In this document: one piece after another, positions 6,216-16,122 of the stretch | Numbering within the stretch: the stretch's first letter is position 1 | Layout of the letters: each line of letters opens with the position of its first letter | Assembly: GCA_965657795.1 (NCBI GenBank) | Contig: CBFHQJ010000077.1 | Span: forward strand, 1 to 23,445 | Direction: 5' to 3' | DNA length: 23,445 nucleotides | Origin: SW10 sp965657795 | Lineage (GTDB): Bacteria; Verrucomicrobiota; Verrucomicrobiia; Verrucomicrobiales; Akkermansiaceae | Made by a program: the position numbers and the translations under genes | The notes under the pieces: model-generated | The model's database searches: none | Seen by the model: the letters and a program-made list of their open reading frames with translations, nothing else | Told to the model about the DNA's origin: nothing

Positions 6216-9200
6216 TTGGCAACCCTTTCGTAGTAGTTTTTGAGTGTGCCGCGATACTCCAGAGGGAGTTCGCGGGCGAAGTTTTGATTGAGCGCGGCGC
6301 GGTCCCGGTTTCCGAGAACCTGCCATTCGGTCTTTTTGTCTTTGGGCGCTTCTCCGGCCACGATGTCAGAAACAAAATTGGCCACTGATTCGGAAAGGTC
6401 ATCGGTTTCCGCTTCGGTTAAAACAGGTTCGTCACTGGAGGCTGAGGCCGCGAGACCGGTCTCGAGGATGAGAGCTTGCTCGATGATGAAATGTCGCAAG
6501 GAATCATTGGCGGCCTCCTGCCTTTTTCGCGTTCCAGGTCGATCGCCGGATTGGATGGCAGCCATGGCGAAGGCGAGCTCGGTGTAGGCGGAAATGAGTT
6601 TGGGATGAGGTGGGTCGCCACGTAGGGCTTTGGCGCTGGCAGCGCTGAGCTTTCTTTGTTGGTCGGTGAAAATTTTGACATTATCGATGGCCTCGGTTTG
6701 TCGGGATAGGTCACGCTGATCGCTCGCGAGTGCAAGGACTTCGAGCAAGAGGCCAAGCTCCTCGGGCGAGGCGCTGGTCATCTCAATAGAAGGCAGTCCG
6801 TGCAGCATGGTGATGATGAGGAAGAGTTGCTCGGCGCTCGTCTTCAGGCTGGTCTCGGCAAGTTCCATTTTGGCAACGGCTTCGTTCGCTTGTCCTGCTT
6901 TCAGTGATGCTTGGGCCTCCTTCATCTGGGATTCCGGATCAAGGAACGATGATTGTTCGGTGGTCTCTTCGAGTTCAATGAAGGAAGTCATTCCGGTGAC
7001 CTTCTTGAGTTGCTTGGCATACTCAAAGGCCTTGGTTTGCAGGGCGGCTTGTTCGGCAATCAAGGCATCCGGGATTTTTCCTTCGAGGCCAGCAACCTGT
7101 TCGCGGACTTGCGCCTGGCGGAAGGAGATCATGGCAGCGTCGGCTTGAATGGAATGAAGGTATTCCACGATCTCGGCAACGTAACCGGTTTGACGTTGCA
7201 CGGCATCGACGAGGACTTTGACTTCGGTCAGTGATTCGGCGGCAACTTCCTGGGCGTCGGTGGCGTCTTCAAAATCCTCGTCTTCGATAGCGAGGATGGC
7301 GTCCTCAAGGTCGGTGCCCGCAAAAAGGAGCGGGGTGCCGGCGTCGAGACGTCCGGCGACAAGGTCCAGCACCGGAGCAATGTCGGTGTAACATTGGCGC
7401 AGGTTTTGCATCACCGGAGTGAGCTTCGTGGCGTCCTCCGGCTTGGCCTTTCGGGTCGCGTCCACGAGGTCGCTCTGCTCTGCGACGACGTCCGCCATCC
7501 AGCCGCTGGCAATGCCAACCGAGCGTTGGAAGGAATAGAGACTTTGCAGGAGAGAGAGTCGTTCGATTTGTGACGAGGCCAGGTCCTTGGCTTCGGCGAG
7601 GAAATCGGCCGCGGCTTCCTGAGGTTCGAGCGCGTCTTCGGCCAGGTTGGCTTTCAGAGGGGCGGCGGCCTTTTTCATTTCCTGCAGGACCAACTCCAGA
7701 AGGTTGATGAGAGGCAGTGCGTCATCCTTGGCCTCCTTGCCTTCGAGGAGTTCCCGGTGGAAGGCGGCCACTTCTTCGGCCAGGAATTGTTGGGCTTCGG
7801 CTTGTGATTCGGGCTTCACTTCATCGAGCGCGGCTTCTTCGGTTTGTTCAAGGAGGACAATCTGACGTTCTTCGAAATCTTCGATCAAGGTGACCCGTTC
7901 GGTGGCGGTGGAAACGAGGGCATTGAGTCCCTGCCCCCGGAGGCTGAGCTCAAGGGACGAGCGATCGAGGAGGTCGGAGAACTCCGCCAACTTCTTCTCG
8001 ATCTCCAGTTGATGAGTGATGGCCTCTTTCTGCTCGCCGGCTTCCAGTTGGGAGAGGGCTTTTGCCATGGCGCTCTCACCTTCGCTTCGAAGTTTCATCA
8101 CCGGCGGAGCGGGCGGAAAGACTTGATCAAAAAGACGGGCCCTCGGGGTGGGGATGGGTGGGAGCAGAGAGGTGACAAGGAGTTCCTGGAGCTCACCCTG
8201 GGTTTTGGCCAATTCCTGATGTCTCTTTTCAAAGTCGGCTGCGCTCATTTCTTCCGAGCTCACTCGCAGGTCCTTCTGGCGGGTCAGGAGCGTTTCCAGT
8301 TGAGAGCGGAACTTCATGATGGCGGCATATTCCGCACCGGTGCGCATGCTGAATTCGGCCTTCAAAAGTGGCTCGATGATCTCGTTGTGAAGAAGGGCCG
8401 CTTCGCCTGTCTTTCCGTTTCGGATGAAGTCCGCGGCTTTCTTCATATGGTCCTCCACTCCGCTGGCGCCGAGTTCCTTGATGCGGCGGGTGAGACCGAG
8501 GACGGAAATGGGACGTTTGTCATAGCGCATGCCTTCGCGAAGAGAGGACATGAGGTGATGGGTCCACTCTGCAAGTTGTTCTTGCCGTTGGGCGAGAGGT
8601 TCGGACTTCTGGCCCTCACCGGCTTGAATCGCGAGGAGGCGGATGGTCGCTTGTTCCTGAGCGAGCATGTGCGCCTCGCGGGCCAAGACTTCACGAGCGA
8701 AGTCGATGCCGCGCTGGAGGACGAGATCGGCGAGTTCGCGGGCGGCTTGGTTGACCACGAGAATCGCGGAGGTGGGATCCAGGTTTTCTTCGCGGCCGGT
8801 TTGATCACGAAGAAGAGAAGCGGCTTTGGCAATCTGCTTGTCGGCGATTGATTCGAGGCCGGTTTTTACCTGAGCCAGAGTCTCGGCTTCGACGGCGTCG
8901 GTGACATTGTTGGCCTTGAGGTCATCGAGGAGAGCCTGCACTTCGCCGGCGATGTCTTTCAATTGTTGGCGGAGCATTTCCTGGCGGATGGCCTCCAATT
9001 GGCAGGTTTGAATATAGCTCTTTGCCGTGGGATCGAGCTTACTCACCAATTCGTGAGCCGCGCGTTCCTGTCGATAGGTCGTGCGCACGCGCGAGAGAAG
9101 GCGGTCTTTTTTCTTCTCGATTTGAGCGAGGTATTCTTCGCGGGACAGGAAGGTGATGCGTCGGGTTTCGGAACGCGCCTTGTGGGAGCCGTCAGGATAC

Positions 9201-10633
9201 TTGTCGGTGACTTCAACAACGAATGAGACCGAGTCTCCGACCTTGAGGTCGGCAAGAGCCTTCCGGTAATCCCAAGCGAGGATTTGCTCGCCTCCGCCGT
9301 TCTTGATTTCGGTGTCGAGTGCGACTGTTTTCTCCGGGCGCAAGTTGACCCGATAGGTGATGGTGGCCGAGCCGATGCCGTGATCATCGCGGGCCCGGAT
9401 GCCCAGCTTTAACTCACGCCCGAGGAGAGCATTGAGGTTCGAATCAGGGGAGGTCAGTTCGACTTGCGGAAGTTGATCTGAGGCGACCTGCAGGTAATAA
9501 CGAGGGCTTGTGAAATCAAATCCGTGTTCCTTCTCGACCCAGGAAAAACTATAGCCACGGGAAGCATCGACCTCTTCGTCAATGATGAGTTGACGGCCAT
9601 CTCCGGTGACCTCCAGCGGCGAAGGCTCCTGACCATCGCGAATCAGAATGGCATCGCGCACCGGGCGGTCGAGGCTGAGCTCCCAATGCACTTTTGTTTC
9701 CTGCGGAACGGTGAGGGTGAGTGCTTCGACTGATTCCGTGCTGCGCTCCAGGTAATCCGGAAAGTCGAGTTTCACCTGCACTTCGGAGATGCGGGGAGCC
9801 GTGATGACCGTGACCTTGTGCCACGCACTCTTGGCGTCTCCGGCTTTGATTTGGTAGCTGAAGTCGCGTGAGGCTGACGCGATGATGTATTCGCAGGTGC
9901 CCTTGTTGATCTCGAGTTCGATTTCACGGGGTTCTCCTTCCCCGGTCTGCAAGAGGAGAGTGGCCTGATCGGGAACGACCCCTGAGACTTCGATTCCAAT
10001 GCGGGCACTGTCACCTTCCTTTAAGACAAGGTCTCCCGTTTGAAGATCGAGGATGGTATTGGTGGGGTAGGATGTAGAAACCCATGGGGTGAAAATTCTC
10101 GAAAGACCGACCGATAGGAAGGGCCCGTTGATGAGTCCGAAAACAAAAACGACGGCAGCGAGGCCGAGAGCAACCAGGCCGGGAGTACGAAGTTTACTGA
10201 AGTCAACGATCTTACGAGGCTCGAGGTCTTTGGCGGTGCCTTCGGCCTTTCGGCGGGTTTCTTTCCAAAGGGCTTCAGAGGTGCCCTCGACCGGCTTTTC
10301 TCCGAATTGCACGGCGGTGACGAGGAGGCTTTCCATGCCTCCCTCTTGCTTCTCGGTTTCCAGCGCGGTGCGGGTCGCGCTGAATCCCCGAAGACGACTC
10401 CAGCCGTTTCGCCAGGCTTGGTAAAGTGAAATGCCGACGAGAGCCGCCAGCATGACGATCCGGACGATCGAAGGGAGGTCAATGAGCCAATCGAGAGCCA
10501 CGCCCAGGAGAAAGAGCGGGATGGCCCATCGGCATAAGGCGAGTAAACCTGCACAGAGGTGCTTTCGCTGCAGGCGTTGCCACACCGCGCGCAATCGCGA
10601 TTCGAGAGTGAGCTCTTTGTGATCGTCGGTCAT
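6212..10633 (-). CDS. DUF4175-like membrane protein with long coiled-coil region, 1473 aa
   Basis: The start is the ATG at 10633, overlapping the TGA of the preceding gene (ATGA). Upstream in-frame ATGs would lie inside that gene. The N-terminus has two neighbouring membrane segments (about 27-47 and 55-72) and a third at about 150-168. An Ig-like beta region follows (about 200-510, e.g. VKLDFPDYLERSTESVEALT and VELTSPDSNLNALLGRELKL). The rest, from about residue 530, is mostly long charged helices rich in A, E, L, K and Q, expected to form coiled coils. The end (NFARELPLEYRGTLKNYYERVAK) matches the usual closing motif of this family. Members occur beside MoxR, DUF58 and BatA genes in Bacteroidetes, Planctomycetes and Verrucomicrobia. 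Function is unknown; topology suggests a periplasmic scaffold anchored in the inner membrane. Confidence 0.85.
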   Translation of the reverse strand: MTDDHKELTLESRLRAVWQRLQRKHLCAGLLALCRWAIPLFLLGVALDWLIDLPSIVRIVMLAALVGISLYQAWRNGWSRLRGFSATRTALETEKQEGGMESLLVTAVQFGEKPVEGTSEALWKETRRKAEGTAKDLEPRKIVDFSKLRTPGLVALGLAAVVFVFGLINGPFLSVGLSRIFTPWVSTSYPTNTILDLQTGDLVLKEGDSARIGIEVSGVVPDQATLLLQTGEGEPREIELEINKGTCEYIIASASRDFSYQIKAGDAKSAWHKVTVITAPRISEVQVKLDFPDYLERSTESVEALTLTVPQETKVHWELSLDRPVRDAILIRDGQEPSPLEVTGDGRQLIIDEEVDASRGYSFSWVEKEHGFDFTSPRYYLQVASDQLPQVELTSPDSNLNALLGRELKLGIRARDDHGIGSATITYRVNLRPEKTVALDTEIKNGGGEQILAWDYRKALADLKVGDSVSFVVEVTDKYPDGSHKARSETRRITFLSREEYLAQIEKKKDRLLSRVRTTYRQERAAHELVSKLDPTAKSYIQTCQLEAIRQEMLRQQLKDIAGEVQALLDDLKANNVTDAVEAETLAQVKTGLESIADKQIAKAASLLRDQTGREENLDPTSAILVVNQAARELADLVLQRGIDFAREVLAREAHMLAQEQATIRLLAIQAGEGQKSEPLAQRQEQLAEWTHHLMSSLREGMRYDKRPISVLGLTRRIKELGASGVEDHMKKAADFIRNGKTGEAALLHNEIIEPLLKAEFSMRTGAEYAAIMKFRSQLETLLTRQKDLRVSSEEMSAADFEKRHQELAKTQGELQELLVTSLLPPIPTPRARLFDQVFPPAPPVMKLRSEGESAMAKALSQLEAGEQKEAITHQLEIEKKLAEFSDLLDRSSLELSLRGQGLNALVSTATERVTLIEDFEERQIVLLEQTEEAALDEVKPESQAEAQQFLAEEVAAFHRELLEGKEAKDDALPLINLLELVLQEMKKAAAPLKANLAEDALEPQEAAADFLAEAKDLASSQIERLSLLQSLYSFQRSVGIASGWMADVVAEQSDLVDATRKAKPEDATKLTPVMQNLRQCYTDIAPVLDLVAGRLDAGTPLLFAGTDLEDAILAIEDEDFEDATDAQEVAAESLTEVKVLVDAVQRQTGYVAEIVEYLHSIQADAAMISFRQAQVREQVAGLEGKIPDALIAEQAALQTKAFEYAKQLKKVTGMTSFIELEETTEQSSFLDPESQMKEAQASLKAGQANEAVAKMELAETSLKTSAEQLFLIITMLHGLPSIEMTSASPEELGLLLEVLALASDQRDLSRQTEAIDNVKIFTDQQRKLSAASAKALRGDPPHPKLISAYTELAFAMAAIQSGDRPGTRKRQEAANDSLRHFIIEQALILETGLAASASSDEPVLTEAETDDLSESVANFVSDIVAGEAPKDKKTEWQVLGNRDRAALNQNFARELPLEYRGTLKNYYERVAK

Positions 10634-13014
10634 GGCAAATCGTGTCTTCTTCGAATGATCCATTCGGCCCCCAAAAGGCCCACCAGTAAAAAGACAACGA
10701 GACTGCTGTCCCACAAAGGACGTTCCGAGCGAACCGTCGTCGTCACTGGCTCGGAATTGATGAGCGAACGGAGCCGTGGGAGATCGCGGATGCTCAGCTT
10801 GGCTCCTCCGGTCAACTCTGCGATGCGCTCCAGGTGATCGGAGCGCATGTTGGTGTCGGTGAGTTCCTTGCGGAAGTCGGCCACTTGGAACTCGGTGGTG
10901 TTGGACACTTCCTTGTCTTCGTCATTGGCCTCGATGCGATAACGGCCGGTAGCGGGAGGAGAAAAGTAGCCCTCATAAAGGCCGGGATGGGCTCGGTCGG
11001 GTTGCAGGCGAATGCGCTGCTCGACGTCGCTGTCATCGGGGCCGCTCACCACCACTTCAAATCCAGTCTGCACCACGGCTTCGAAGTCATCATCAAGAAC
11101 GTGGGCGTAAATCCGACTCTGGTCATCGAGGGAATAAATGGAGCGATCTGTTTCGAGGCGGATTCGTCTGTGCTCACCCATGAGGCGGGAGAGAGTCATG
11201 AACTGGATGCATTGAGACCACACCCGCCAGTGGTACTTGTCGCCGGTCTTGAAGCGCAGCCGCCACAGCCGGTCGGTGGCAATCGAGAGACACTTGCCGG
11301 TGCCGTATCGTTGCCAGGCGACGAGAGGATAACGTTGGGAACCTGCGTTTTCATCGGAGAGAGCGGCGAGAACGGTGGCTCCTTGTTTTGGTCCGAGAAG
11401 CGGGGGGAGGTGGTCGAGAGGAGCGACACGGCTCCAGGTGCGGTCGTTCTCCGCCTTGTTGTTCTCGAGAGTCATGACCATGCTGTTGCGACCCTCGGGT
11501 GTGAGAACGGGGAAGACGGAATCGGAAATCTCCTCCCACTTTTCTTCGGCGGCAAAGCGAACCGGCAACATGGTTTCGACCGGGGTGTCGAGGTAAGAGG
11601 CGGGAGTGTGCATGGGGCCGCACAGCACGAGAAGGGAGCCTCCGCGGTCCCGGATCAATTCCTCCAGCAAGCCAAGTTCTTCGGCGGTGAAAAAGCCGGC
11701 ATCCACGTCGCCCAGAATGACGAGGTCATATTTGAATGCCTCTTCGCGTTTGTCCGGGAATCGCTCGATGTGCTCGGGAGAATTGCGGGCCAATTCGGGA
11801 CCCATGTTTGAGGCAATGAAGGTGGCATTGATGCGTGGGTCGCGTTTTAGAATCGCGTGAAGATAGCGAAACTCCCAGCGCGCATTCCCTTCGATGTAGA
11901 GAACATTGATCTTCTCGTTCACCACCCGGATGCTGCGCTCGACGCGATTGTTCGCGATGGAAACCTCATCGTCGAATGGCTCAACCGTGATGGCAATCTG
12001 CGCGGCTCCTTTTTCGTAAATGTCGACCCGGAAATCGATGTCTTCAAATTGTAGTCCGCCGGCGAAACGAATCGTTTTTTGGGTCACCCGGCGCCCATTC
12101 AGGCTCACGGCCAGGCGGGCAGTCCGACGTTCGTAGCCTCGCGATTCGAGGGCTACGCGGACCGGCACACTGTCCCCGGAGAAGGCGACCTCCTGCATCA
12201 CGATGTTTTTAATGGCAACATCATCGGGATCGGAGAGGCCGAGAGGAATCGGATAGACCGGGATGCCGCGCGCGCCGAGATCTTGCAGGACCGCTTCGGA
12301 ACGTTGCGAACTTGCGTTGTCGATGCCATCGGTGAGGAGAATAATGGCGGCGGGAGGGAGGCCGCCGGAGTTGGTGACAGCCTCAAGAGAAGCGGCAATG
12401 GACGTTCCGGAGTCGCTTGCTTCTACCCCATCGAGGTCTTCTTCGTTGACCGTTTTGTTGTCGCTAAGCATGCGCGGCGACTTGCCGAAAATGTGATAGC
12501 TGAGGTCGAGAGACTCGCCGAGGGATTCGAAAATAGGTTGACCTGATTGGGTGAGAGCGGCTTGGCCGAGATCGAATCGGGAGGCCGAGGCGATGACCTG
12601 GCGCTCCTTGGAATCCAATCCCATCACGGTTTGGTTGACCTCGCCTTCGTCGTCCAGTGAGACCATGCCGAGAGCGGCGGCGGCTTCGGCTATGTCTTCG
12701 GGGCGCTTGCGTTGGTCCTTCATCGACATGCTCTCCGAAACATCGAGGAGTACAGGAAGGCTGCGAATGCGTGTTTGGGATTCGGTGCGGACCGCCGTGG
12801 GTTCGAGCAAGCTGGCCACGATGAGCGCGAGGACGACGATGCGTGAGACCGCGAGGCAGATTCTCATCCACAAGGGAAGGCCCCAGCCTTTGCGATAAAG
12901 GAAGAGGGTCAGTAAAACGATGCCGCCAAAGATCGCCACCAGGGTGGTGGCGGAGAGGGGGCGGGCCCAAATGATCTCATCGATCTGAGCGAGAGTGAAA
13001 AGCGCTTCAGGCAT
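10630..13014 (-). CDS. VWA-domain membrane protein with glutamine-amidotransferase-like domain, 794 aa
   Basis: Two N-terminal membrane segments (about 21-40 and 50-70) precede a von Willebrand A domain whose metal site DVSESMS is at 91-97, with ILLTDGIDNAS about 130 residues later. A Rossmann-like region at about 370-510 (INVLYIEGNARWEFRYLHAI, YDLVILGDVDAGFF, GGSLLVLCGPM) resembles class I glutamine-amidotransferase-like domains; the conserved nucleophile elbow is not evident, so catalysis is doubtful. A C-terminal membrane segment (about 770-788) is followed by RRRHDLP. The start ATG overlaps the end of the BatA gene by eight bases and the stop overlaps the DUF4175 start, so translation is probably coupled. 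Likely an inner-membrane protein with periplasmic beta domains (about 590-720) acting with the MoxR ATPase. Confidence 0.88.
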   Translation of the reverse strand: MPEALFTLAQIDEIIWARPLSATTLVAIFGGIVLLTLFLYRKGWGLPLWMRICLAVSRIVVLALIVASLLEPTAVRTESQTRIRSLPVLLDVSESMSMKDQRKRPEDIAEAAAALGMVSLDDEGEVNQTVMGLDSKERQVIASASRFDLGQAALTQSGQPIFESLGESLDLSYHIFGKSPRMLSDNKTVNEEDLDGVEASDSGTSIAASLEAVTNSGGLPPAAIILLTDGIDNASSQRSEAVLQDLGARGIPVYPIPLGLSDPDDVAIKNIVMQEVAFSGDSVPVRVALESRGYERRTARLAVSLNGRRVTQKTIRFAGGLQFEDIDFRVDIYEKGAAQIAITVEPFDDEVSIANNRVERSIRVVNEKINVLYIEGNARWEFRYLHAILKRDPRINATFIASNMGPELARNSPEHIERFPDKREEAFKYDLVILGDVDAGFFTAEELGLLEELIRDRGGSLLVLCGPMHTPASYLDTPVETMLPVRFAAEEKWEEISDSVFPVLTPEGRNSMVMTLENNKAENDRTWSRVAPLDHLPPLLGPKQGATVLAALSDENAGSQRYPLVAWQRYGTGKCLSIATDRLWRLRFKTGDKYHWRVWSQCIQFMTLSRLMGEHRRIRLETDRSIYSLDDQSRIYAHVLDDDFEAVVQTGFEVVVSGPDDSDVEQRIRLQPDRAHPGLYEGYFSPPATGRYRIEANDEDKEVSNTTEFQVADFRKELTDTNMRSDHLERIAELTGGAKLSIRDLPRLRSLINSEPVTTTVRSERPLWDSSLVVFLLVGLLGAEWIIRRRHDLP

Positions 13015-15178
13015 CTTGGGCTACGACTGGGGTTTCCGGGGTGGGCCCCGACTTTTTTTCTTTTCGCCTTCGAAGCCGGTCGGCCAGGAGCGATTCGATC
13101 AGGAGGAGAATCAAGCCAGCGATCATGAAATACCTCCAGGAGGAACGCCCGGTGCGATTGTTGGCGATGACGGAAGCGAGTTCCTCTTTGGAATTGGCCA
13201 CCGTGATTTCGATTCCTTCGAGGTTCTTGTTCAATTCTGATGCGTTGAGCGAAACGACGTTGGACTCGGCCGGATCAACATTGACCGCAACCGGCACACC
13301 CGGGGACTGCACGCTCACCCGGGCGGTGTAAAAACCGGCCTCGGTTGAATTCTCGAGCATGGCGACGAATTGGTTGCGATGCTTGTGAACGGGCACGGTG
13401 ATCGATTTCTCCGAAGGGGTGTCGAAGACGGCATCATTGGCGTCAGGTTGGTCGACGTAGGAGAGAGAAAGGGAATCGCCAACGACGTGGGATCTTTCGA
13501 ATTCACGCCCCGAGAGGTAAGTCACGATTTGCTGCATGAGCATGGGGAAAACCGGGGTCAGCGCCATGTTGTTCCAGCTGGTTTCGGCCGAGGTGGTGAA
13601 CATGAAAACGTGCCCGCGACCCAGCGAGTGTTCGAGCAAGACGGGTGCCTCGCTGCCGGCCAAAGTCAGAACCGGATAGCTTGAGGGGGTCGGCTGAACT
13701 TCGAGGCGTTTTAAGAACCGGGTCTCACTGAAAAGGTCTTCGGGAAGAGAGCGAAGCGGAAGGCAAACGCTGTGATCCGGCAAGGCCGGGTCCAGCGGGC
13801 GACCTGCTCCCAGAGCCGTGGTGGTCGCGACCGGTTGGCCGAGCGTGGCCGGAAGAAGCGAGGTTGATTCGCTGGCGAGCCGTTCGTTCCAAACCGCCGA
13901 TTTGACATTTTCTCCGGCGAACCAAACGAGACCGTTTCCTTCGCGCACGTGACGGGTCAGTTGCTCGACTTGGAGGGAGGTGACCTCCGGGACATCGGCG
14001 AGGACAATGACATCGACTTCGCTGAGGTTTTCGGACGGCAGGGAAAGCCAAGGCACCGAGCGGACGATATAGTCTTCATCTTGTCCGCCATCGCCCCGGG
14101 CCAGAAGTGCCGAGACGATGAGGCGTCCGGCATTGCCATCGGAGCCATCAACGCAGAGGACCGAGACCCGGTCTCGGACGATGGCCACGACGCGGCGCAC
14201 GTTGTCCGTGGCAAGCAGGTCGCCACTAATTTCAGCAGTGATGCGGGTGGGGCCGGCATTCAGGAAGGGGACAAAAAGAGAAACTGTTTCCGAGGCTCCG
14301 GCAGCGATGACCGGAATGGTCTTGGTGTCAATCTGCCCGCCTTCGACGCGGCATTGGACCTCCACGTTGGTCGCCGGTTCGGTGCCGAGGTTTTTGACCG
14401 TGGCTTGATAGCGGGCGGTTGTTCCTTTGCGGAGAACACCGGAGACGAGATCAAAATCGGTGACGGCTAGGTTGGCCGGAACTCCGGCGACGGGAACCAG
14501 GGTGACGTCGGCTTCTTCCTGAAGGTCGGCGAGGGCCTCCTGGAAACGGGCCGAGGACTCCCGCCAGTCCCGCGCCTGCATGTCACTGATGAAGTAAACC
14601 TCCTTGCGTGGGGCTTCGAGATCATCAACCAGTTCCTTGAGCCGTTTGGGGACTTGATCGAGGTTTAATCCGGTGGGCGAGGCTTCTGCTTCTTCAAGGA
14701 GAGCTTGAAAGCGATCGCGATCGTAAGCCATGTTGCGGATGAGCACTTTGTCTTCGCCGCCGAGCAAGATCACCGAAACGGGATCGCCGGGTTGCATGGT
14801 CTCGCTGATCACTTCGATCTGGTCGAGTGCGCGGTCAAAGCGGGTGTTGTTCTCGCCGCCGTGCTGCATGCTGAAGGAGGCATCGATGCCGATGACGACT
14901 CCGGCGCGAGCTTCGCCGGGAAGCCATTTGGGAGTTCCGTCTTTCCAGATGGGGCGGGCGAAGGCGAAGATCAAAAGGAGGAGGGCGAGGCAGCGGAGGA
15001 GGAGAAGGAGGATGTCGCGAAGACGGATTTCCCGTGAGCGGACCCGCACGTTGCGATTGAGGAACTGCATCGCGGCCCAGTCGGTCCGCTTGACTTTTTG
15101 GCGCGCGAGCAAATGCGCGATGATCGGCAAGCTGAGGCCGAGCGCTGCGAACAAAAAGAAGGGGTTGAAAAAACTCAT
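13007..15178 (-). CDS. BatA/VWA-domain membrane protein, 723 aa
   Basis: The N-terminus is a canonical BatA segment: FFNPFFLFAALGLSLPIIAH at 3-22, then LLARQKVKRTDWAAMQFL, and a second membrane helix at about 55-72. A VWA domain follows with metal site DASFS at 99-103. Residues of about 255-360 form a CARDB-like beta domain (YQATVKNLGTEPATNVEVQC). A further region at about 345-520 (VSVLCVDGSDGN, VDVIVLADVPEVTSLQVEQL) resembles the amidotransferase-like fold of its neighbour. One more membrane helix lies near residues 683-700, then a basic tail (RLRRRKEKK). The start overlaps the stop of the DUF58 gene by ATGA. In related operons such proteins are membrane partners of MoxR ATPases; the process they serve here is not known. 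Confidence 0.88.
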   Translation of the reverse strand: MSFFNPFFLFAALGLSLPIIAHLLARQKVKRTDWAAMQFLNRNVRVRSREIRLRDILLLLLRCLALLLLIFAFARPIWKDGTPKWLPGEARAGVVIGIDASFSMQHGGENNTRFDRALDQIEVISETMQPGDPVSVILLGGEDKVLIRNMAYDRDRFQALLEEAEASPTGLNLDQVPKRLKELVDDLEAPRKEVYFISDMQARDWRESSARFQEALADLQEEADVTLVPVAGVPANLAVTDFDLVSGVLRKGTTARYQATVKNLGTEPATNVEVQCRVEGGQIDTKTIPVIAAGASETVSLFVPFLNAGPTRITAEISGDLLATDNVRRVVAIVRDRVSVLCVDGSDGNAGRLIVSALLARGDGGQDEDYIVRSVPWLSLPSENLSEVDVIVLADVPEVTSLQVEQLTRHVREGNGLVWFAGENVKSAVWNERLASESTSLLPATLGQPVATTTALGAGRPLDPALPDHSVCLPLRSLPEDLFSETRFLKRLEVQPTPSSYPVLTLAGSEAPVLLEHSLGRGHVFMFTTSAETSWNNMALTPVFPMLMQQIVTYLSGREFERSHVVGDSLSLSYVDQPDANDAVFDTPSEKSITVPVHKHRNQFVAMLENSTEAGFYTARVSVQSPGVPVAVNVDPAESNVVSLNASELNKNLEGIEITVANSKEELASVIANNRTGRSSWRYFMIAGLILLLIESLLADRLRRRKEKKSGPTPETPVVAQDA

Positions 15179-16104
15179 GGCCGCGCGGTTGGAGAGCCTC
15201 CTCCCAGGGTGGTTTCACGTTCGTGGAAAAATTCGCTCAGGAGGACATCGAGCGGACGAGAGGTATCGACGACGGCGTAGTCGATCTGAGCCGCGACACA
15301 TCCGGAGCGAATCGATTCCATATATTCGCCAAAGTTCTTGAGATACTCATCGCGAATCCGCTGCGGTTGCGTGGTCAGCGGCTCTTCGCCTTCCAGTCCT
15401 TCGAAGCGCCAGGTGCCATCGAAAGGGAATTCGATTTCGTAGGGGTCAAGGGTGTGCATCACAATGACGTTGTGGCCATCGAAGCGCAGGTGTTCGAGTC
15501 CTCCAAGAATGTCTTCGGCATCGGAAAGTAGATCTGAAACCACCACCACCACCGAGCGGCGCTTCATCATGAGGGCGATGTCATGAAGCTGCTTCGCGAG
15601 GCTCGTTTTCGGGGTGGGCTTGATGTCCTTCAGCAAGCGATCGATCTCGAGAATGATCCCCATTGCCGAGCGTGGCGGAAGGTAGGCGCGGACTTCGGAA
15701 TCAAAAACAGAGAGTCCGACCGAGTCGCGTTGTTTAAGTACCAGATATGCCAGAGAAGCGGAAAGGAATTTGGCGTATTCCAGTTTGCTGACCTTGCCGG
15801 AACCGTAGTTCATTGATGAGCTGGCATCGATGAGAAGGTGGCAATCAAAGTTGGTTTCGGCTTCGAACAGCTTTGTGTAATAGCGATCGGTCCGGCCAAA
15901 GACGCGCCAGTCGAGGGTCCGGATGGGATCGCCGGGCGAATACTGGCGATGGTGGGCGAACTCGGTGCTGAATCCTTGCAGGGGACTACGGTGACCTCCC
16001 ACGCGGAGGCCTTCAACCACTTCACGGGCGATGAGTTCGAGATCACCGAGGCGTTGCAGCAGCTCGGGATCGAGGTAGTTGGTCTCAGGCAGGTGTTCGG
16101 ACAT
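15175..16104 (-). CDS. DUF58 domain protein (VWA-like), 309 aa
   Basis: Cytoplasmic protein without membrane segments. The DUF58 signature GDPIRTLDWRVFGRTDRYYT starts at residue 58 and is followed by KLFEAE; a VWA-type metal site DASSS lies at 93-97, and the second half contains KRRSVVVVVSDLLSDAEDIL. DUF58 proteins are almost always encoded next to MoxR ATPases, as here: moxR ends 18 bases upstream. The stop overlaps the BatA gene start (ATGA). The expected role is that of a MoxR partner in metal insertion or maturation of target complexes, as for other MoxR/VWA pairs; the target is not known. The length is normal for the family. Confidence 0.93.
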   Translation of the reverse strand: MSEHLPETNYLDPELLQRLGDLELIAREVVEGLRVGGHRSPLQGFSTEFAHHRQYSPGDPIRTLDWRVFGRTDRYYTKLFEAETNFDCHLLIDASSSMNYGSGKVSKLEYAKFLSASLAYLVLKQRDSVGLSVFDSEVRAYLPPRSAMGIILEIDRLLKDIKPTPKTSLAKQLHDIALMMKRRSVVVVVSDLLSDAEDILGGLEHLRFDGHNVIVMHTLDPYEIEFPFDGTWRFEGLEGEEPLTTQPQRIRDEYLKNFGEYMESIRSGCVAAQIDYAVVDTSRPLDVLLSEFFHERETTLGGGSPTARP

Positions 16105-16122
16105 CCGTCGGGGAAGAGGCGA

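Noticed and set aside
7844..8851. Long plus-strand open frame (335 codons) inside the DUF4175 gene
   Set aside because: It lies wholly opposite a well-supported gene and shows a composition typical of the complement of GC-rich coding sequence, with no family resemblance.
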